64,000 nucleotides of DNA from Polaribacter pectinis (lineage in GTDB: Bacteria > Bacteroidota > Bacteroidia > Flavobacteriales > Flavobacteriaceae), in contig NZ_CP060695.1 in NCBI RefSeq assembly GCF_014352875.1, forward strand, positions 1,147,501-1,211,500. Direction: 5' to 3'. The stretch's first letter is position 1. Each line of letters starts with the position of its first letter. A model generated the notes under the pieces. The model was given only the letters and a program-made list of their open reading frames with translations, ran no database searches and was not told the origin of the DNA. The position numbers were made by a program, and so were the translations under genes. Shown here piece by piece: positions 1-9,400 of the stretch.

Positions 1-1742
1 GTCATTACTAAAATGTGGGGAGGCAGATAAGCCCTCCCTAACCCTCCCAAAGGGAGGGAACTCTTACTCTTATTTTCTTCTTCTTGTGATAAACTTTTTA
101 ATTCTTCTGATATCTTTTCTAAAACATTTTCAATACTCCCAACAACTTCTTCATTATTAAATCTTATCACTTTAAAGCCTAGTTCCTTAAGAATTTGTGT
201 TCTTAATTCATCGGCCTCTTTTTGATCTTTTGTGTTGTGATATTTTCCATCAACCTCGATAATTAATCTTTTTGAAATTGAAACAAAGTCTACTATAAAC
301 TCATCAATAATATGTTGTTTTCTAAATTTATTTTCAAGTTTTTTAGCTCTTAATTGCTCCCAAAGAATTTGTTCAGCTTCTGTAGTTTGTTTTTTTCTAT
401 CTTTTTGCAATTCTTTCATCAATTTATAAACTGATGGACGAGCTGTCATATATTTTTCACGCACAGATTGGGCCTCCTCCCTTTGGGAGGATTGAGGTGG
501 GCCACCTTTCATCCATAATTTTGCTCTTTGAGCGACACCAAATCTGTGCTGTTCATCAATAATTGCGATTCCTAAATTTTTAAACTGGACTTTGTCTTCC
601 AATAAAGCGTGTGTTCCAACCAAAATATGTAAGCTTCCATCTTCTAAATTTGCGTGAATTTCTCTTCGTTTTTTTGTTTTTACAGAACCAGTTAAAATAT
701 CAACTTTAATATCCATTCCTTCTAAAAGCTCTGAAACTGCAGTAAAATGCTGATTCGCCAAAATTTCTGTTGGTGCCATAATTGTGGCTTGAAAACCATT
801 ATCAATTGCTAAAAGCATAGTTAATAAAGCAACAATTGTTTTTCCAGAACCTACATCTCCTTGTAAAAGGCGATTCATATGAGCACCTGAAGCAACATCT
901 TTTCTAATTTCTTTCAACACTCTTTTTTGAGCATTTGTTAAATCAAAAGGTAACTTTTCACTATAAAATTGATTAAAAACTTCGCCAACATTTTCAAATA
1001 TAAATCCTTTGTTTTTAGTTTTGTTGATGAGTTTCTTTCTCAATAATTGTAATTGAATAAAAAACAATTCTTCGAATTTTAAGCGATTTTGTGCTTTCGC
1101 TAAATTTTCTTGACTTTTAGGAAAATGCACATTTAATAATGCATCTCGCTTTTTCATCAATTTAAAATCCTCTAAAACTTCTTGCGATAAACTTTCTTGA
1201 ATTCCGTCGTAAAATTGTTGCAACAAATTTTGAATGTAATTACGCATCAATTTATTAGAGACTCCAGAATTTGTTAATTTTTCTGTGGAAGGATAAACTG
1301 GTTGCATCTTTGTTTGCAACTTTTTCTTATATTCTGTAACCAATTCCATCTCTGGATGCGGAATACTAAAATTTCCATTATAATGATTCAATTTTCCATA
1401 AACCACATAAGGTTCATTAATTTTAAGTGAATCTTTAATCCATTTTTGCCCTTTAAACCAAACCAATTCCATGGTTCCAGAAGCATCTTGGAACGTTGCC
1501 ACTAACCTAATTCCTCTTTTTTGAGCAACAGATTTTACACGTGTAATTTTTCCAACAATTTGTACTTCAGAAGAATTAGGTTGTAAATCTTTAATGGCGT
1601 AAAACTGTGTTTTATCTATATATCTAAAAGGAAAGAAATTTAATAAATCGTTACATGTTTTAATACCCAATTCTGTGTATAAAAGCGCTGCTCTTTGAAC
1701 ACTAATTCCTTTTATATATGTTATTGGGTAATCTAAATTCAA
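1..1742 (-). CDS. recG: ATP-dependent DNA helicase RecG, N-terminal part, with in-frame DUF559 insert (runs off window)
   Basis: RecG unwinds branched DNA and remodels stalled forks. Read on the minus strand, the open frame gives the OB-fold/wedge region, then Walker A (GDVGSGKTIVA), a TGSVKTKKR segment and motif II (IIDEQHRFGVAQRAKLW). Between this and PPHILVM, which leads into motif III (TATPIPRT in the family), lie about 162 extra codons encoding a DUF559 domain. The frame stays open through the insert, so one long polypeptide is predicted. The start chosen is TTG at 1742 (MNLDYPITYIKG...), because no ATG lies between the in-frame stop at 1782-1784 and the conserved N-terminus. The gene is divergent from the methyltransferase at 1821. 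Its C-terminal helicase lobe lies outside the window, so whether the whole gene is intact cannot be judged here. Confidence 0.9.
   Translation of the reverse strand, partial: MNLDYPITYIKGISVQRAALLYTELGIKTCNDLLNFFPFRYIDKTQFYAIKDLQPNSSEVQIVGKITRVKSVAQKRGIRLVATFQDASGTMELVWFKGQKWIKDSLKINEPYVVYGKLNHYNGNFSIPHPEMELVTEYKKKLQTKMQPVYPSTEKLTNSGVSNKLMRNYIQNLLQQFYDGIQESLSQEVLEDFKLMKKRDALLNVHFPKSQENLAKAQNRLKFEELFFIQLQLLRKKLINKTKNKGFIFENVGEVFNQFYSEKLPFDLTNAQKRVLKEIRKDVASGAHMNRLLQGDVGSGKTIVALLTMLLAIDNGFQATIMAPTEILANQHFTAVSELLEGMDIKVDILTGSVKTKKRREIHANLEDGSLHILVGTHALLEDKVQFKNLGIAIIDEQHRFGVAQRAKLWMKGGPPQSSQREEAQSVREKYMTARPSVYKLMKELQKDRKKQTTEAEQILWEQLRAKKLENKFRKQHIIDEFIVDFVSISKRLIIEVDGKYHNTKDQKEADELRTQILKELGFKVIRFNNEEVVGSIENVLEKISEELKSLSQEEENKSKSSLPLGGLGRAYLPPHILVM
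31..57. repeat. Terminal inverted repeat, distal end of the recG insert
   Basis: This 27-bp arm ends in the palindrome CCTCCCAAAGGGAGG. It matches the reverse complement of 476-502 at 23 of 27 positions. It is translated as part of the RecG open frame (SSLPLGGLGRA). Confidence 0.8.
476..502. repeat. Terminal inverted repeat, proximal end of the recG insert
   Basis: This is the partner of 31-57, with the same internal palindrome (CCTCCC-TTT-GGGAGG). It is read in the RecG frame as GPPQSSQRE. The G/C-rich composition stands out sharply from the surrounding gene. Confidence 0.8.
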
Positions 1743-1791
1743 CGTTGATAAGTTTGTAAAAACGAAAATACGAAATACCTTTTATTTCACG

Positions 1792-1799
1792 TATCTTTG
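1792..1799 (+). promoter_or_regulatory. -7 promoter box (TATCTTTG)
   Basis: This is an exact match to the Bacteroidota housekeeping -7 consensus TAnnTTTG, 21 bases before the ATG of the methyltransferase gene. No convincing -33 TTTG box is visible at the usual distance. Confidence 0.5.
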
Positions 1800-1820
1800 C
1801 ACTCGATTTATAATTAAAAA

Positions 1821-3035
1821 ATGAGATTACATAGAAATTTAACATTTGCTGTTATTGACAGTATTAGAGATATATTTAACGAAGGAGTTTATGCAGATAA
1901 AGCTGTAGAAAAAGCCTTAAAAAGAGATAAACGTTGGGGAGCAAGAGATCGTAAGTTTGTTGCAGAAACAATTTACGATATTGTTCGTTGGAATCGTTTA
2001 TATGCAGAAATTGCAGAAGTTAAGCTTCCTTATGACCGAGATAACATTTGGAGATTATTCTCTGTTTGGTGTATTTTAAGAGGAATTGCCTTACCAGATT
2101 GGAATCAAATTGGTGATCATGTTCCAGAAAGAAGAATTAAAGGACGTTTTGCAGAATTATCTAGAACAAGAAAATTTAGAGAATCTATTCCAGATTGGAT
2201 GGACGAATTATGTCTTTCTGAATTAGGTGAAGAAGTTTGGACAAAAGAAATTGCAGCTTTAAATGAGCAAGCAAAAGTAATTTTAAGAACGAATACTTTA
2301 AATATTTCAAGAGAAATTCTTCAAAAAAAATTACATGCAGAAAATGTAGTTACAGAATTTGTTCCTAATCATCCAGATGCTTTAGTTTTACCAGAAAGAG
2401 CAAATGTTTTTAAAACAGAAGCTTTTCATAATGGTTTTTTTGAAGTTCAAGATGCTTCTTCTCAATTAGTGGCTGCATATTTAGACGTAAAACCAGGAAT
2501 GAAAGTAGTAGATACTTGTGCTGGAGCTGGGGGTAAAACTTTGCATTTATCAGCATTAATGGAAAATAAAGGGCAAATAATTGCTATGGATATTTACGAA
2601 AGTAAACTTCGTAAATTAAAAGTTAGAGCCAAAAGAAACAAAGCGCATAATATAGACATGCGTGTGATTGATTCTACAAAACCAATTAAAAAATTACACG
2701 GTAAGGCAGACAGAGTTTTAATTGACGCTCCATGTTCTGGTTTAGGTGTCATTCGTAGAAATCCTGATTCTAAATGGAAATTACAGCCAGAATTTATCGA
2801 CAATATTAAAAAAGTACAACAAGACGTATTACAACAATATTCTAAAATGGTAAAACCAAGAGGGAAAATGGTGTATGCAACTTGTTCTATTTTACCATCG
2901 GAAAACCAAGATCAAGTTAATAAATTCTTAACATCAGAATCAGGAAAAGACTTTACCTTTGTCTCTGACAAAAAAGTATTGGCACATATTTCTGGTTTCG
3001 ATGGTTTTTATATGGCGTTGTTAGAAAGAAAATAA
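1821..3035 (+). CDS. RsmB/NOP2/Sun-family RNA (cytosine-C5) methyltransferase
   Basis: This is a SAM-dependent enzyme of the family that methylates C5 of cytosine in rRNA or tRNA. The 404-residue protein has SAM motif I (DTCAGAGGKTLHLSALM, about residue 234), motif IV with the catalytic-type Pro-Cys (DAPCSGLGVIRRNP, about 300) and motif VI with the second Cys (YATCSILPSENQDQ, about 352). The roughly 130-residue N-terminal region is shorter than a complete NusB-like domain. Family members differ in target, so I do not assign RsmB strictly. It is transcribed divergently from recG and has its own -7 box. Confidence 0.9.
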   Translation: MRLHRNLTFAVIDSIRDIFNEGVYADKAVEKALKRDKRWGARDRKFVAETIYDIVRWNRLYAEIAEVKLPYDRDNIWRLFSVWCILRGIALPDWNQIGDHVPERRIKGRFAELSRTRKFRESIPDWMDELCLSELGEEVWTKEIAALNEQAKVILRTNTLNISREILQKKLHAENVVTEFVPNHPDALVLPERANVFKTEAFHNGFFEVQDASSQLVAAYLDVKPGMKVVDTCAGAGGKTLHLSALMENKGQIIAMDIYESKLRKLKVRAKRNKAHNIDMRVIDSTKPIKKLHGKADRVLIDAPCSGLGVIRRNPDSKWKLQPEFIDNIKKVQQDVLQQYSKMVKPRGKMVYATCSILPSENQDQVNKFLTSESGKDFTFVSDKKVLAHISGFDGFYMALLERK

Positions 3036-3065
3036 ATTTTATACTTAATTGCTTGTATAAAATTT
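3034..3065 (+). terminator. AT-rich hairpin after the methyltransferase gene
   Basis: An 11-bp stem (AAATTTTATAC / GTATAAAATTT) overlaps the stop codon. No clean T-run follows, so terminator function is only likely. Confidence 0.4.
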
Positions 3066-3113
3066 AGAATTGCAGAAAAAGAAATTGTTTTTAATTAATT
3101 AGAAAACAATTTA

Positions 3114-5246
3114 ATGATGAAAAAAAATATACTTTATCTATTTCTTTTATTTACAGTATTCTCATATGCTCAAGAATCTTATTACAGTGATGTAGATTTA
3201 AATCTTACGGGTCTGTCTTTAAAAGATGAATTAGCAACAAAAATTATAAACACTCATACTCGTTTTTTATCTTATGACCAAGTATGGGACGCCTCAAAAG
3301 CAACAGATGTAAACCCAGAAAACAGTAATCAAGTACTATTGGTTTATGGTTGGGAAAATGGTTCAGATAGTGATGGTACCAATGACAGAGAACGTGGCAT
3401 AAATAATAATGGTGGTAGTGTTGGTCAATGGAATAGAGAACATGTTTATGCTCGTTCTTTAGGAAATCCAAATTTAGGTGATTCTGGACCAGGTTCAGAC
3501 GCACACCATTTAAGACCTTCAGATACACAAAGAAACTCTTCTAGAAGTAATGAAAAATTTGCAGAAGGTTCTGGAGTTCAATCCTTAAGAACAAATAATG
3601 GTTGGTATCCTGGAGATGAATGGAAAGGAGATGTTGCAAGAATGATGATGTATATGTATTTACGTTATGGTAGCAGATGTTTACCTAGTAATATTGGAAT
3701 TGGTGATAATTCTGCAACTCCAGATGATATGATAGATTTATTTCTAAAATGGAATGCTGAAGATAAAGTTTCCGATTTTGAAAAACAAAGAAATACATAT
3801 CATGAAAACACAAGTAATCTAGAAGCACAAGGAAATAGAAATCCTTTTATAGACAACCCTAGATTAGCAACAAGAATTTGGGGAGGTCCTGAAGCTGAAG
3901 ATATTTGGGGAATTTACTCAAATACAGATACAGAAAACCCTACAGTTCCTACAAATGTTACAGCTACAAATATTACTACATTTTCAGTGGATGTTTCTTG
4001 GGATGCTTCAACAGATAATGTTGCTGTTACTAGTTACGATGTCTTTGTAGATGGAGTTTTAAATTCAAATGTTACAAATACTTCAACAAAAATAATTGGT
4101 TTAGATTCTAATACTTCATTTGCTATTACTGTTTTGGCAAAAGATGTAGCAAATAATGAATCTGCGCAAAGCGCACCAATAAACATAACAACTATAGAAG
4201 ATATTGAAGCCCCAACAATACCTGCAAATATTGTTATTAGTAATGAAACAGGAACTTCATTTAAAGCAAGTTGGTCAGCTTCAACAGACAATACAGCTGT
4301 AACTGGTTATGAGGTTTTTGTTGATGGAAGTTTTCTAGCAACAACTACAGATATTACATATACTGTAACTAATTTAACAATATCTACAACTTATAATTTA
4401 CAAGTATTAGCTAAAGATGCTGTTAATAATAAATCTAATTTATCATCTGGTGTAAATGCAACAACTACAGATGGCTCTACAACAACAGCCAATGAATTAT
4501 TCTTTTCAGAATATGTAGAAGGCTCTCGTAATAATAAAGCAGTTGAAATTGTAAATGTAACATCTGCTGATGTAGACTTAAGTGCTTACAGTATAAAAAG
4601 ACAAAAAGATGGTGGTGAAGAAGGAGATGAATGGGAACATCCTTTACTACTTTCTGGCACACTTATAAAAGGAGATGTTTATGTAATAATTAATGGAAGT
4701 TCTGATTTACAAACTTTAATTGATGAAGCAAACTTTGTACAACCAAATTCTAGCGCAACAAATTTTGGAGCACCAATAAATTTTAATGGTGATGATCCTG
4801 TTGGGTTGTTTAAAAATGATATTCTAATTGATATAATTGGTGTTTATAATGGGGGAACAGCAAATTTTGCTAAAGACAAGACTTTACGTCGAAAAAGTGG
4901 AGTTTCTCAACCAAATACAGCTTTTGATTTAGATAACGAATGGGATGTTTTACCAAAAGATACTGTAGATGATATTGGAAAACACAATAGCACTTTAAGT
5001 GTAAATAGTTTTTTATTAGATGGATTCAAAATATATCCAAATCCAATAAATACAATTTTAACAATACAAAATAGTAAGAATAAAACCATCAATAAAGCTT
5101 CTATTTATACACTTTTAGGGAAAAATATTATGAATATTAAAAATCCTTCTAAAGAAATTAACGTAGCTTTTTTGTCCAAAGGAATTTATATCCTTAAATT
5201 AGAAGTTGAAAATAAAGTACATTCTATAAAAATTGTTAAAGAATAA
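3114..5246 (+). CDS. Secreted endonuclease I with two FN3 domains, lamin-tail domain and T9SS sorting signal
   Basis: Predicted extracellular DNase or RNase. Order along the 710 residues: signal peptide (ends about FSYAQ), endonuclease I domain (about 25-265, with NREHVYARSLG and DAHHLRPSDTQRN holding the His residues of the ββα-metal site), two fibronectin type III repeats (about 278-365 and 370-460), a lamin-tail domain (about 463-610, FFSEYVEGSRNNKAVEI) and a C-terminal Por/type IX sorting domain (NPINTILTIQN... ILKLEV). The accessory domains suggest attachment to the cell surface or a polymer. Its stop overlaps the start of the next gene by one base (TAATG), which implies translational coupling to a second endonuclease. 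An ATG at 3117 is an equally possible start. Confidence 0.88.
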   Translation: MMKKNILYLFLLFTVFSYAQESYYSDVDLNLTGLSLKDELATKIINTHTRFLSYDQVWDASKATDVNPENSNQVLLVYGWENGSDSDGTNDRERGINNNGGSVGQWNREHVYARSLGNPNLGDSGPGSDAHHLRPSDTQRNSSRSNEKFAEGSGVQSLRTNNGWYPGDEWKGDVARMMMYMYLRYGSRCLPSNIGIGDNSATPDDMIDLFLKWNAEDKVSDFEKQRNTYHENTSNLEAQGNRNPFIDNPRLATRIWGGPEAEDIWGIYSNTDTENPTVPTNVTATNITTFSVDVSWDASTDNVAVTSYDVFVDGVLNSNVTNTSTKIIGLDSNTSFAITVLAKDVANNESAQSAPINITTIEDIEAPTIPANIVISNETGTSFKASWSASTDNTAVTGYEVFVDGSFLATTTDITYTVTNLTISTTYNLQVLAKDAVNNKSNLSSGVNATTTDGSTTTANELFFSEYVEGSRNNKAVEIVNVTSADVDLSAYSIKRQKDGGEEGDEWEHPLLLSGTLIKGDVYVIINGSSDLQTLIDEANFVQPNSSATNFGAPINFNGDDPVGLFKNDILIDIIGVYNGGTANFAKDKTLRRKSGVSQPNTAFDLDNEWDVLPKDTVDDIGKHNSTLSVNSFLLDGFKIYPNPINTILTIQNSKNKTINKASIYTLLGKNIMNIKNPSKEINVAFLSKGIYILKLEVENKVHSIKIVKE

Positions 5247-6334
5247 TGAAGCAAAAATTACTTTTATTAATATTTATTTTAAGTTCCTTTTTGGTATTTT
5301 CACAAATACCTAGTGGATATTACAATTCTGCAACAGGAAGTGGTTTCACATTAAAAACACAATTAAAAAATATAATTGACAATATCAATGATGGTAATGG
5401 ACAGGCTTTTCATGATACAAGTGTAACCTATGGTGATTTGTGGGACTTATACGAAACATCTGATGTAAGAAGTGATGGAAAAGTTTGGGATATTTATAGT
5501 GACTGTAATTTTACATTTGTTACAGATCAAGATTCTGGAAGTGGTGGTACTACAGAGTGTGACAAATATAATAGGGAACATACATTTGCCCAAAGTTGGT
5601 ATGGTGGTAGTAATTCACATACGTTAAGAGGAGATGCGCATCATGTATTTGCTACAGATAAAAAAGTAAATGGTATTAGAGGAAATTTAGCTTTTGGAGA
5701 AGTTTTAACTGCAGATTATACATCTAATAATGGTTCTAAAAGAGGAACAAGTAGTATTACAGGACCAAATGATAAAGTTTTTGAACCCATAGATGAATAT
5801 AAAGGTGATATAGCTAGAGGTTTACTTTATGTTGCTGTTCGTTATCAAGATGAAATAGCTTCTTGGGAAAACAACAATAATGGTGCAGATAATATGTTAA
5901 ATGGTACAAGTGATAAAGTTTTTGAACAATGGGCTTTAGATATGTTATATCGTTGGCATACAATAGATCCAGTCAGTCAAAAGGAATTGGATAGAAATGA
6001 AGAGATTTTTAAACACCAAAAAAATAGAAATCCGTTTGTAGATCATCCAGAATATGTTAATACAATTTGGAATTCTGTACTTTCTACAGAAAGTTCTTTC
6101 AGTTTTAATACAGTTAAAATTTATCCAAATCCCACATCAGGTAAAGATTTATTTATAAAAATAAATAAGTCCACCAATGTAAAAATATTTGATGTTTTAG
6201 GAAAACTAGTTATTTCTAATAACGTAGATTCTAATAAAAACAAAATTGATATCTCCTTATTAAAAAAAGGAATTTATATAATTAAGTTGTATCAAAATAA
6301 CAATATACTTTCTAAAAAGTTAATTATAAGATAA
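5246..6334 (+). CDS. Secreted endonuclease I family nuclease with T9SS sorting domain
   Basis: This is a 362-residue paralogue of the preceding gene. It has a signal peptide (LVFSQ), an endonuclease I domain (about 21-283, with NREHTFAQSWYGG and DAHHVFATDKKVNG), then directly a type IX sorting domain (about 288-362, VKIYPNPTSGKD). The FN3 and lamin-tail modules of its neighbour are absent. It starts on the last base of the upstream stop codon. A strong terminator follows, so the two nucleases form a two-gene unit. The likely role is breakdown of extracellular nucleic acid for phosphate or nucleosides, or biofilm turnover. The role is inferred. Confidence 0.87.
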   Translation: MKQKLLLLIFILSSFLVFSQIPSGYYNSATGSGFTLKTQLKNIIDNINDGNGQAFHDTSVTYGDLWDLYETSDVRSDGKVWDIYSDCNFTFVTDQDSGSGGTTECDKYNREHTFAQSWYGGSNSHTLRGDAHHVFATDKKVNGIRGNLAFGEVLTADYTSNNGSKRGTSSITGPNDKVFEPIDEYKGDIARGLLYVAVRYQDEIASWENNNNGADNMLNGTSDKVFEQWALDMLYRWHTIDPVSQKELDRNEEIFKHQKNRNPFVDHPEYVNTIWNSVLSTESSFSFNTVKIYPNPTSGKDLFIKINKSTNVKIFDVLGKLVISNNVDSNKNKIDISLLKKGIYIIKLYQNNNILSKKLIIR

Positions 6335-6338
6335 TTTT

Positions 6339-6369
6339 AAAAGCGATTCAAATTGAATCGCTTTTTTTT
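6339..6369 (+). terminator. Rho-independent terminator of the endonuclease pair
   Basis: Perfect stem AAGCGATTCAA / TTGAATCGCTT followed by eight T. Confidence 0.85.
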
Positions 6370-6438
6370 GGTTAATAAACACGTGAATAACTCCGTAATT
6401 TCAGCAAAATAATTCATCATAATTAAGTTGAAAAAAAG

Positions 6439-6446
6439 TAAATTTG
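6439..6446 (+). promoter_or_regulatory. -7 promoter box (TAAATTTG) of purL
   Basis: It matches TAnnTTTG about 33 bases upstream of the purL ATG. No purine riboswitch-like structure is visible in the short leader. Confidence 0.45.
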
Positions 6447-6479
6447 CATTTTTACAACAACACACAAACACAATAACTA

Positions 6480-9400
6480 ATGATTCATTTCTTCGGAAAC
6501 ATAGATAGCAAAGTATTCGCTGTTCAAACCACAAAAAAATTAGCTAAAACTACCATTGATAAATTAACCTGGCTTTTTGGCAACCAACCAAAGATAGAGG
6601 AAACTACTTTAGATACTTTTTTTGTAGGCCCAAGAGCAGCAATGATTACTCCTTGGAGTACAAATGCTGTGGAAATCACCCAAAATATGGGAATTTCTGA
6701 TATTATTAGAATTGAAGAATTTACAGCAGTTTTAGAAGATTTTAAGGATTTCGATCCAATGATTTCAGAAAAATTTAATGGTTTAGATCAAGATTCATTT
6801 ACAGTTGACATAAAACCAGACACAATTTTAGATATTGAAGATATTGCTGCTTACAACCAACAAGAAGGTTTGTCTTTAAGTGATGAAGAAGTAGAATATT
6901 TAGAAGGTGTTGCTACAAAAATTGGAAGGAAATTAACAGATTCTGAAGTATTTGGTTTTAGTCAAGTAAATTCAGAACACTGTAGACATAAGATTTTTAA
7001 CGGAACTTTTGTAATTGATGGAGAAGAAATGCCTACTTCCCTATTCAAAATGATTAAAGAAACTTCGAAAGAAAATCCGAATGATATTGTTTCTGCATAT
7101 AAAGATAATGTTGCTTTTGTAAAAGGACCAAAAGTGGAACAGTTTGCACCTAAAACTGCAGATAAACCAGACTTTTATCAAACATCACTTTTTGATTCTG
7201 TAATTTCATTAAAAGCAGAAACACATAACTTCCCAACAACTGTAGAACCTTTTAACGGTGCTGCAACTGGTTCTGGAGGAGAAATTAGAGACAGATTGGC
7301 TGGAGGAAAAGGTTCTTTACCCTTAGCAGGAACAGCTGTTTATATGACTTCTTATTCAAGATTAGAAGAAAATAGATATTGGGAACATAAATTCAAAGAA
7401 AGAGATTGGTTATACCAAACTCCAATGGATATTTTAATTAAAGCATCTAATGGTGCTTCAGATTTTGGAAACAAATTCGGACAACCTTTAATTACAGGTT
7501 CTGTTTTAACTTTTGAACATGAAGAAAATTCTTCTTCAAGTGAAGCAAAAGCAAGAAAATTAGGTTTTGACAAAGTAATTATGCAAGCTGGTGGAATTGG
7601 TTATGGAAAAGCAGAACAAGCTTTAAAAGATACACCAAAAGAAGGTGATAAAATTGTAATTCTTGGTGGTGAAAACTACAGAATTGGAATGGGTGGAGCA
7701 GCAGTTTCTTCTGCAGACACAGGGGAATTTGCCTCAGGAATTGAATTAAATGCAGTACAACGTTCTAATCCAGAAATGCAAAAACGTGCTGCAAATGCGG
7801 TTCGAGGAATGGTAGAAAGTGAAGAAAATTTTATTGTTTCTATACACGATCATGGAGCTGGAGGACATTTAAATTGTTTGTCAGAATTAGTAGAAGATAC
7901 AGGTGGAAAAATTGATTTAGATAAATTACCAGTTGGAGACCCTACATTATCTGCAAAAGAAATTATTGGTAATGAATCTCAAGAAAGAATGGGATTGGTA
8001 ATTGCTGAAAAACATATAGACACTTTACAGAAAATTGCAGAACGTGAGCGTTCACCTATGTACACAGTTGGAGATGTTACTGGAGATAATAGGTTTACTT
8101 TTGAATCTAAAACCAAAGGAGATAAACCAATGGATTTAGCTTTGCAAGATATGTTTGGCTCTTCTCCTAAAACTGTTTTAACAGATAAAACTGTAAAAAG
8201 AAATTATAAGAATTCTAGATATAAAGTTAAAAACTTAAAAAACTATTTAACACAGGTTTTACAATTAGAAGCTGTTGCTTGTAAAGATTGGTTAACAAAT
8301 AAAGTAGATAGATGTGTTGGTGGTAAAGTTGCCAAACAACAATGTGTTGGTCCTTTACAAATTCCGTTGAACAATGTTGGTGTAATGGCATTAGATTACA
8401 ATGGTAAAGAAGGTGTTGCAACTTCAATTGGGCACTCTCCTATTTCTGGATTAATAGATCCTGCTGCAGGAAGTAGAAATGCAATTACAGAATCTTTAAC
8501 CAATATTATTTGGGCTCCTTTAAAAGATAATTTAGATTCAATTTCATTATCTGCAAACTGGATGTGGCCTTGTAAAAATGAAGGTGAAGATGCTCGTTTA
8601 TACAAAGCTGTAAAAGCAGTTTCAGAATTTTCTATTGATTTAGGAATCAATGTTCCTACAGGAAAAGATTCTTTATCAATGAAGCAAAAATATGCTGATG
8701 ATGAAGTAATTGCTCCAGGAACTGTTATTATTTCTGCTGCAGGAAACTGTAATGAAATTAGTAAGGTTGTAGAACCTCTTTTAAAAGTTGATGGAGGAAA
8801 CATCTACTATATTAATATTTCTCAAGATAAATTTAAATTAGGAGGAAGTTCTTTTCACCAAGTATTAAATACTATTGGTAATGAAGCTCCAGATGTAAAA
8901 GATTCTGCTTTTGTAAAGAATACTTTTAATACAATTCAAGAGTTAATAAAAGGTGAAAAAATTATTGCAGGACATGATGTTGCTTCTGGTGGTTTAATTA
9001 CAACGTTGTTAGAAATGTGTTTTGCTGATGTAAATTTAGGAGCAGATTTAAATATTTCTGCTTTAAATGAAGAAGATTCTATAAAAGTATTATTTTCTGA
9101 AAATTCAGGAATTGTTTTTCAAGCAGATGCTTCTGTAGAAACTATTTTATCAGAAAATAGCATTGAATTTTTCAATATAGGAACCGCAAACAATTCAGGA
9201 ACTGTAAACATTCAAAATAGTGAAGAAAACTTTACGTTTGATGTTGCTGAAATGAGAGATGTTTGGTATAAAACTTCTTTCTTGTTAGATCAAAAACAAA
9301 CGGCAAACAATTTAGCTCAAGATAGGTTTGATAACTATAAAAAGCAGCCATTAACTTATAAATTCCCGGAAAATTTTACAGGAAAATTACCTGTAATAGG

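Larger units (their letters stand above)
24..509 (-). mobile_element. In-frame insertion element encoding a DUF559 (Vsr/PD-(D/E)XK-like) endonuclease domain inside recG
   Basis: The element is 486 bp (162 codons) and interrupts RecG at the loop after QRAKLW without breaking the frame. Its ends are G/C-rich 27-bp inverted repeats in an otherwise AT-rich gene. Inside it codes for a DUF559 domain: TEAEQILWEQLR, FRKQHIIDEFIVDF, LIIEVDGKYH, ELGFKVIRFNNEEV. The D and E-x-D residues expected of the PD-(D/E)XK fold are present, so the nuclease looks catalytically intact. No intein signals are seen: there is no Cys/Ser at the N-terminal junction and no His-Asn at the C-terminal one. The insert boundaries are inferred by comparison with RecG as I remember it and may be off by a few codons. 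Confidence 0.8.

Noticed and set aside
24..509. Intein in RecG
   Set aside because: The junctions lack a Cys/Ser/Thr at the start and His-Asn plus Cys/Ser/Thr at the end, and no Hint-fold motifs are seen; the nuclease is DUF559, not LAGLIDADG or HNH.
8396..8803. 135-codon reverse-strand open frame within purL
   Set aside because: It is fully contained in a highly conserved gene and reads as low-complexity translation of the antisense strand.
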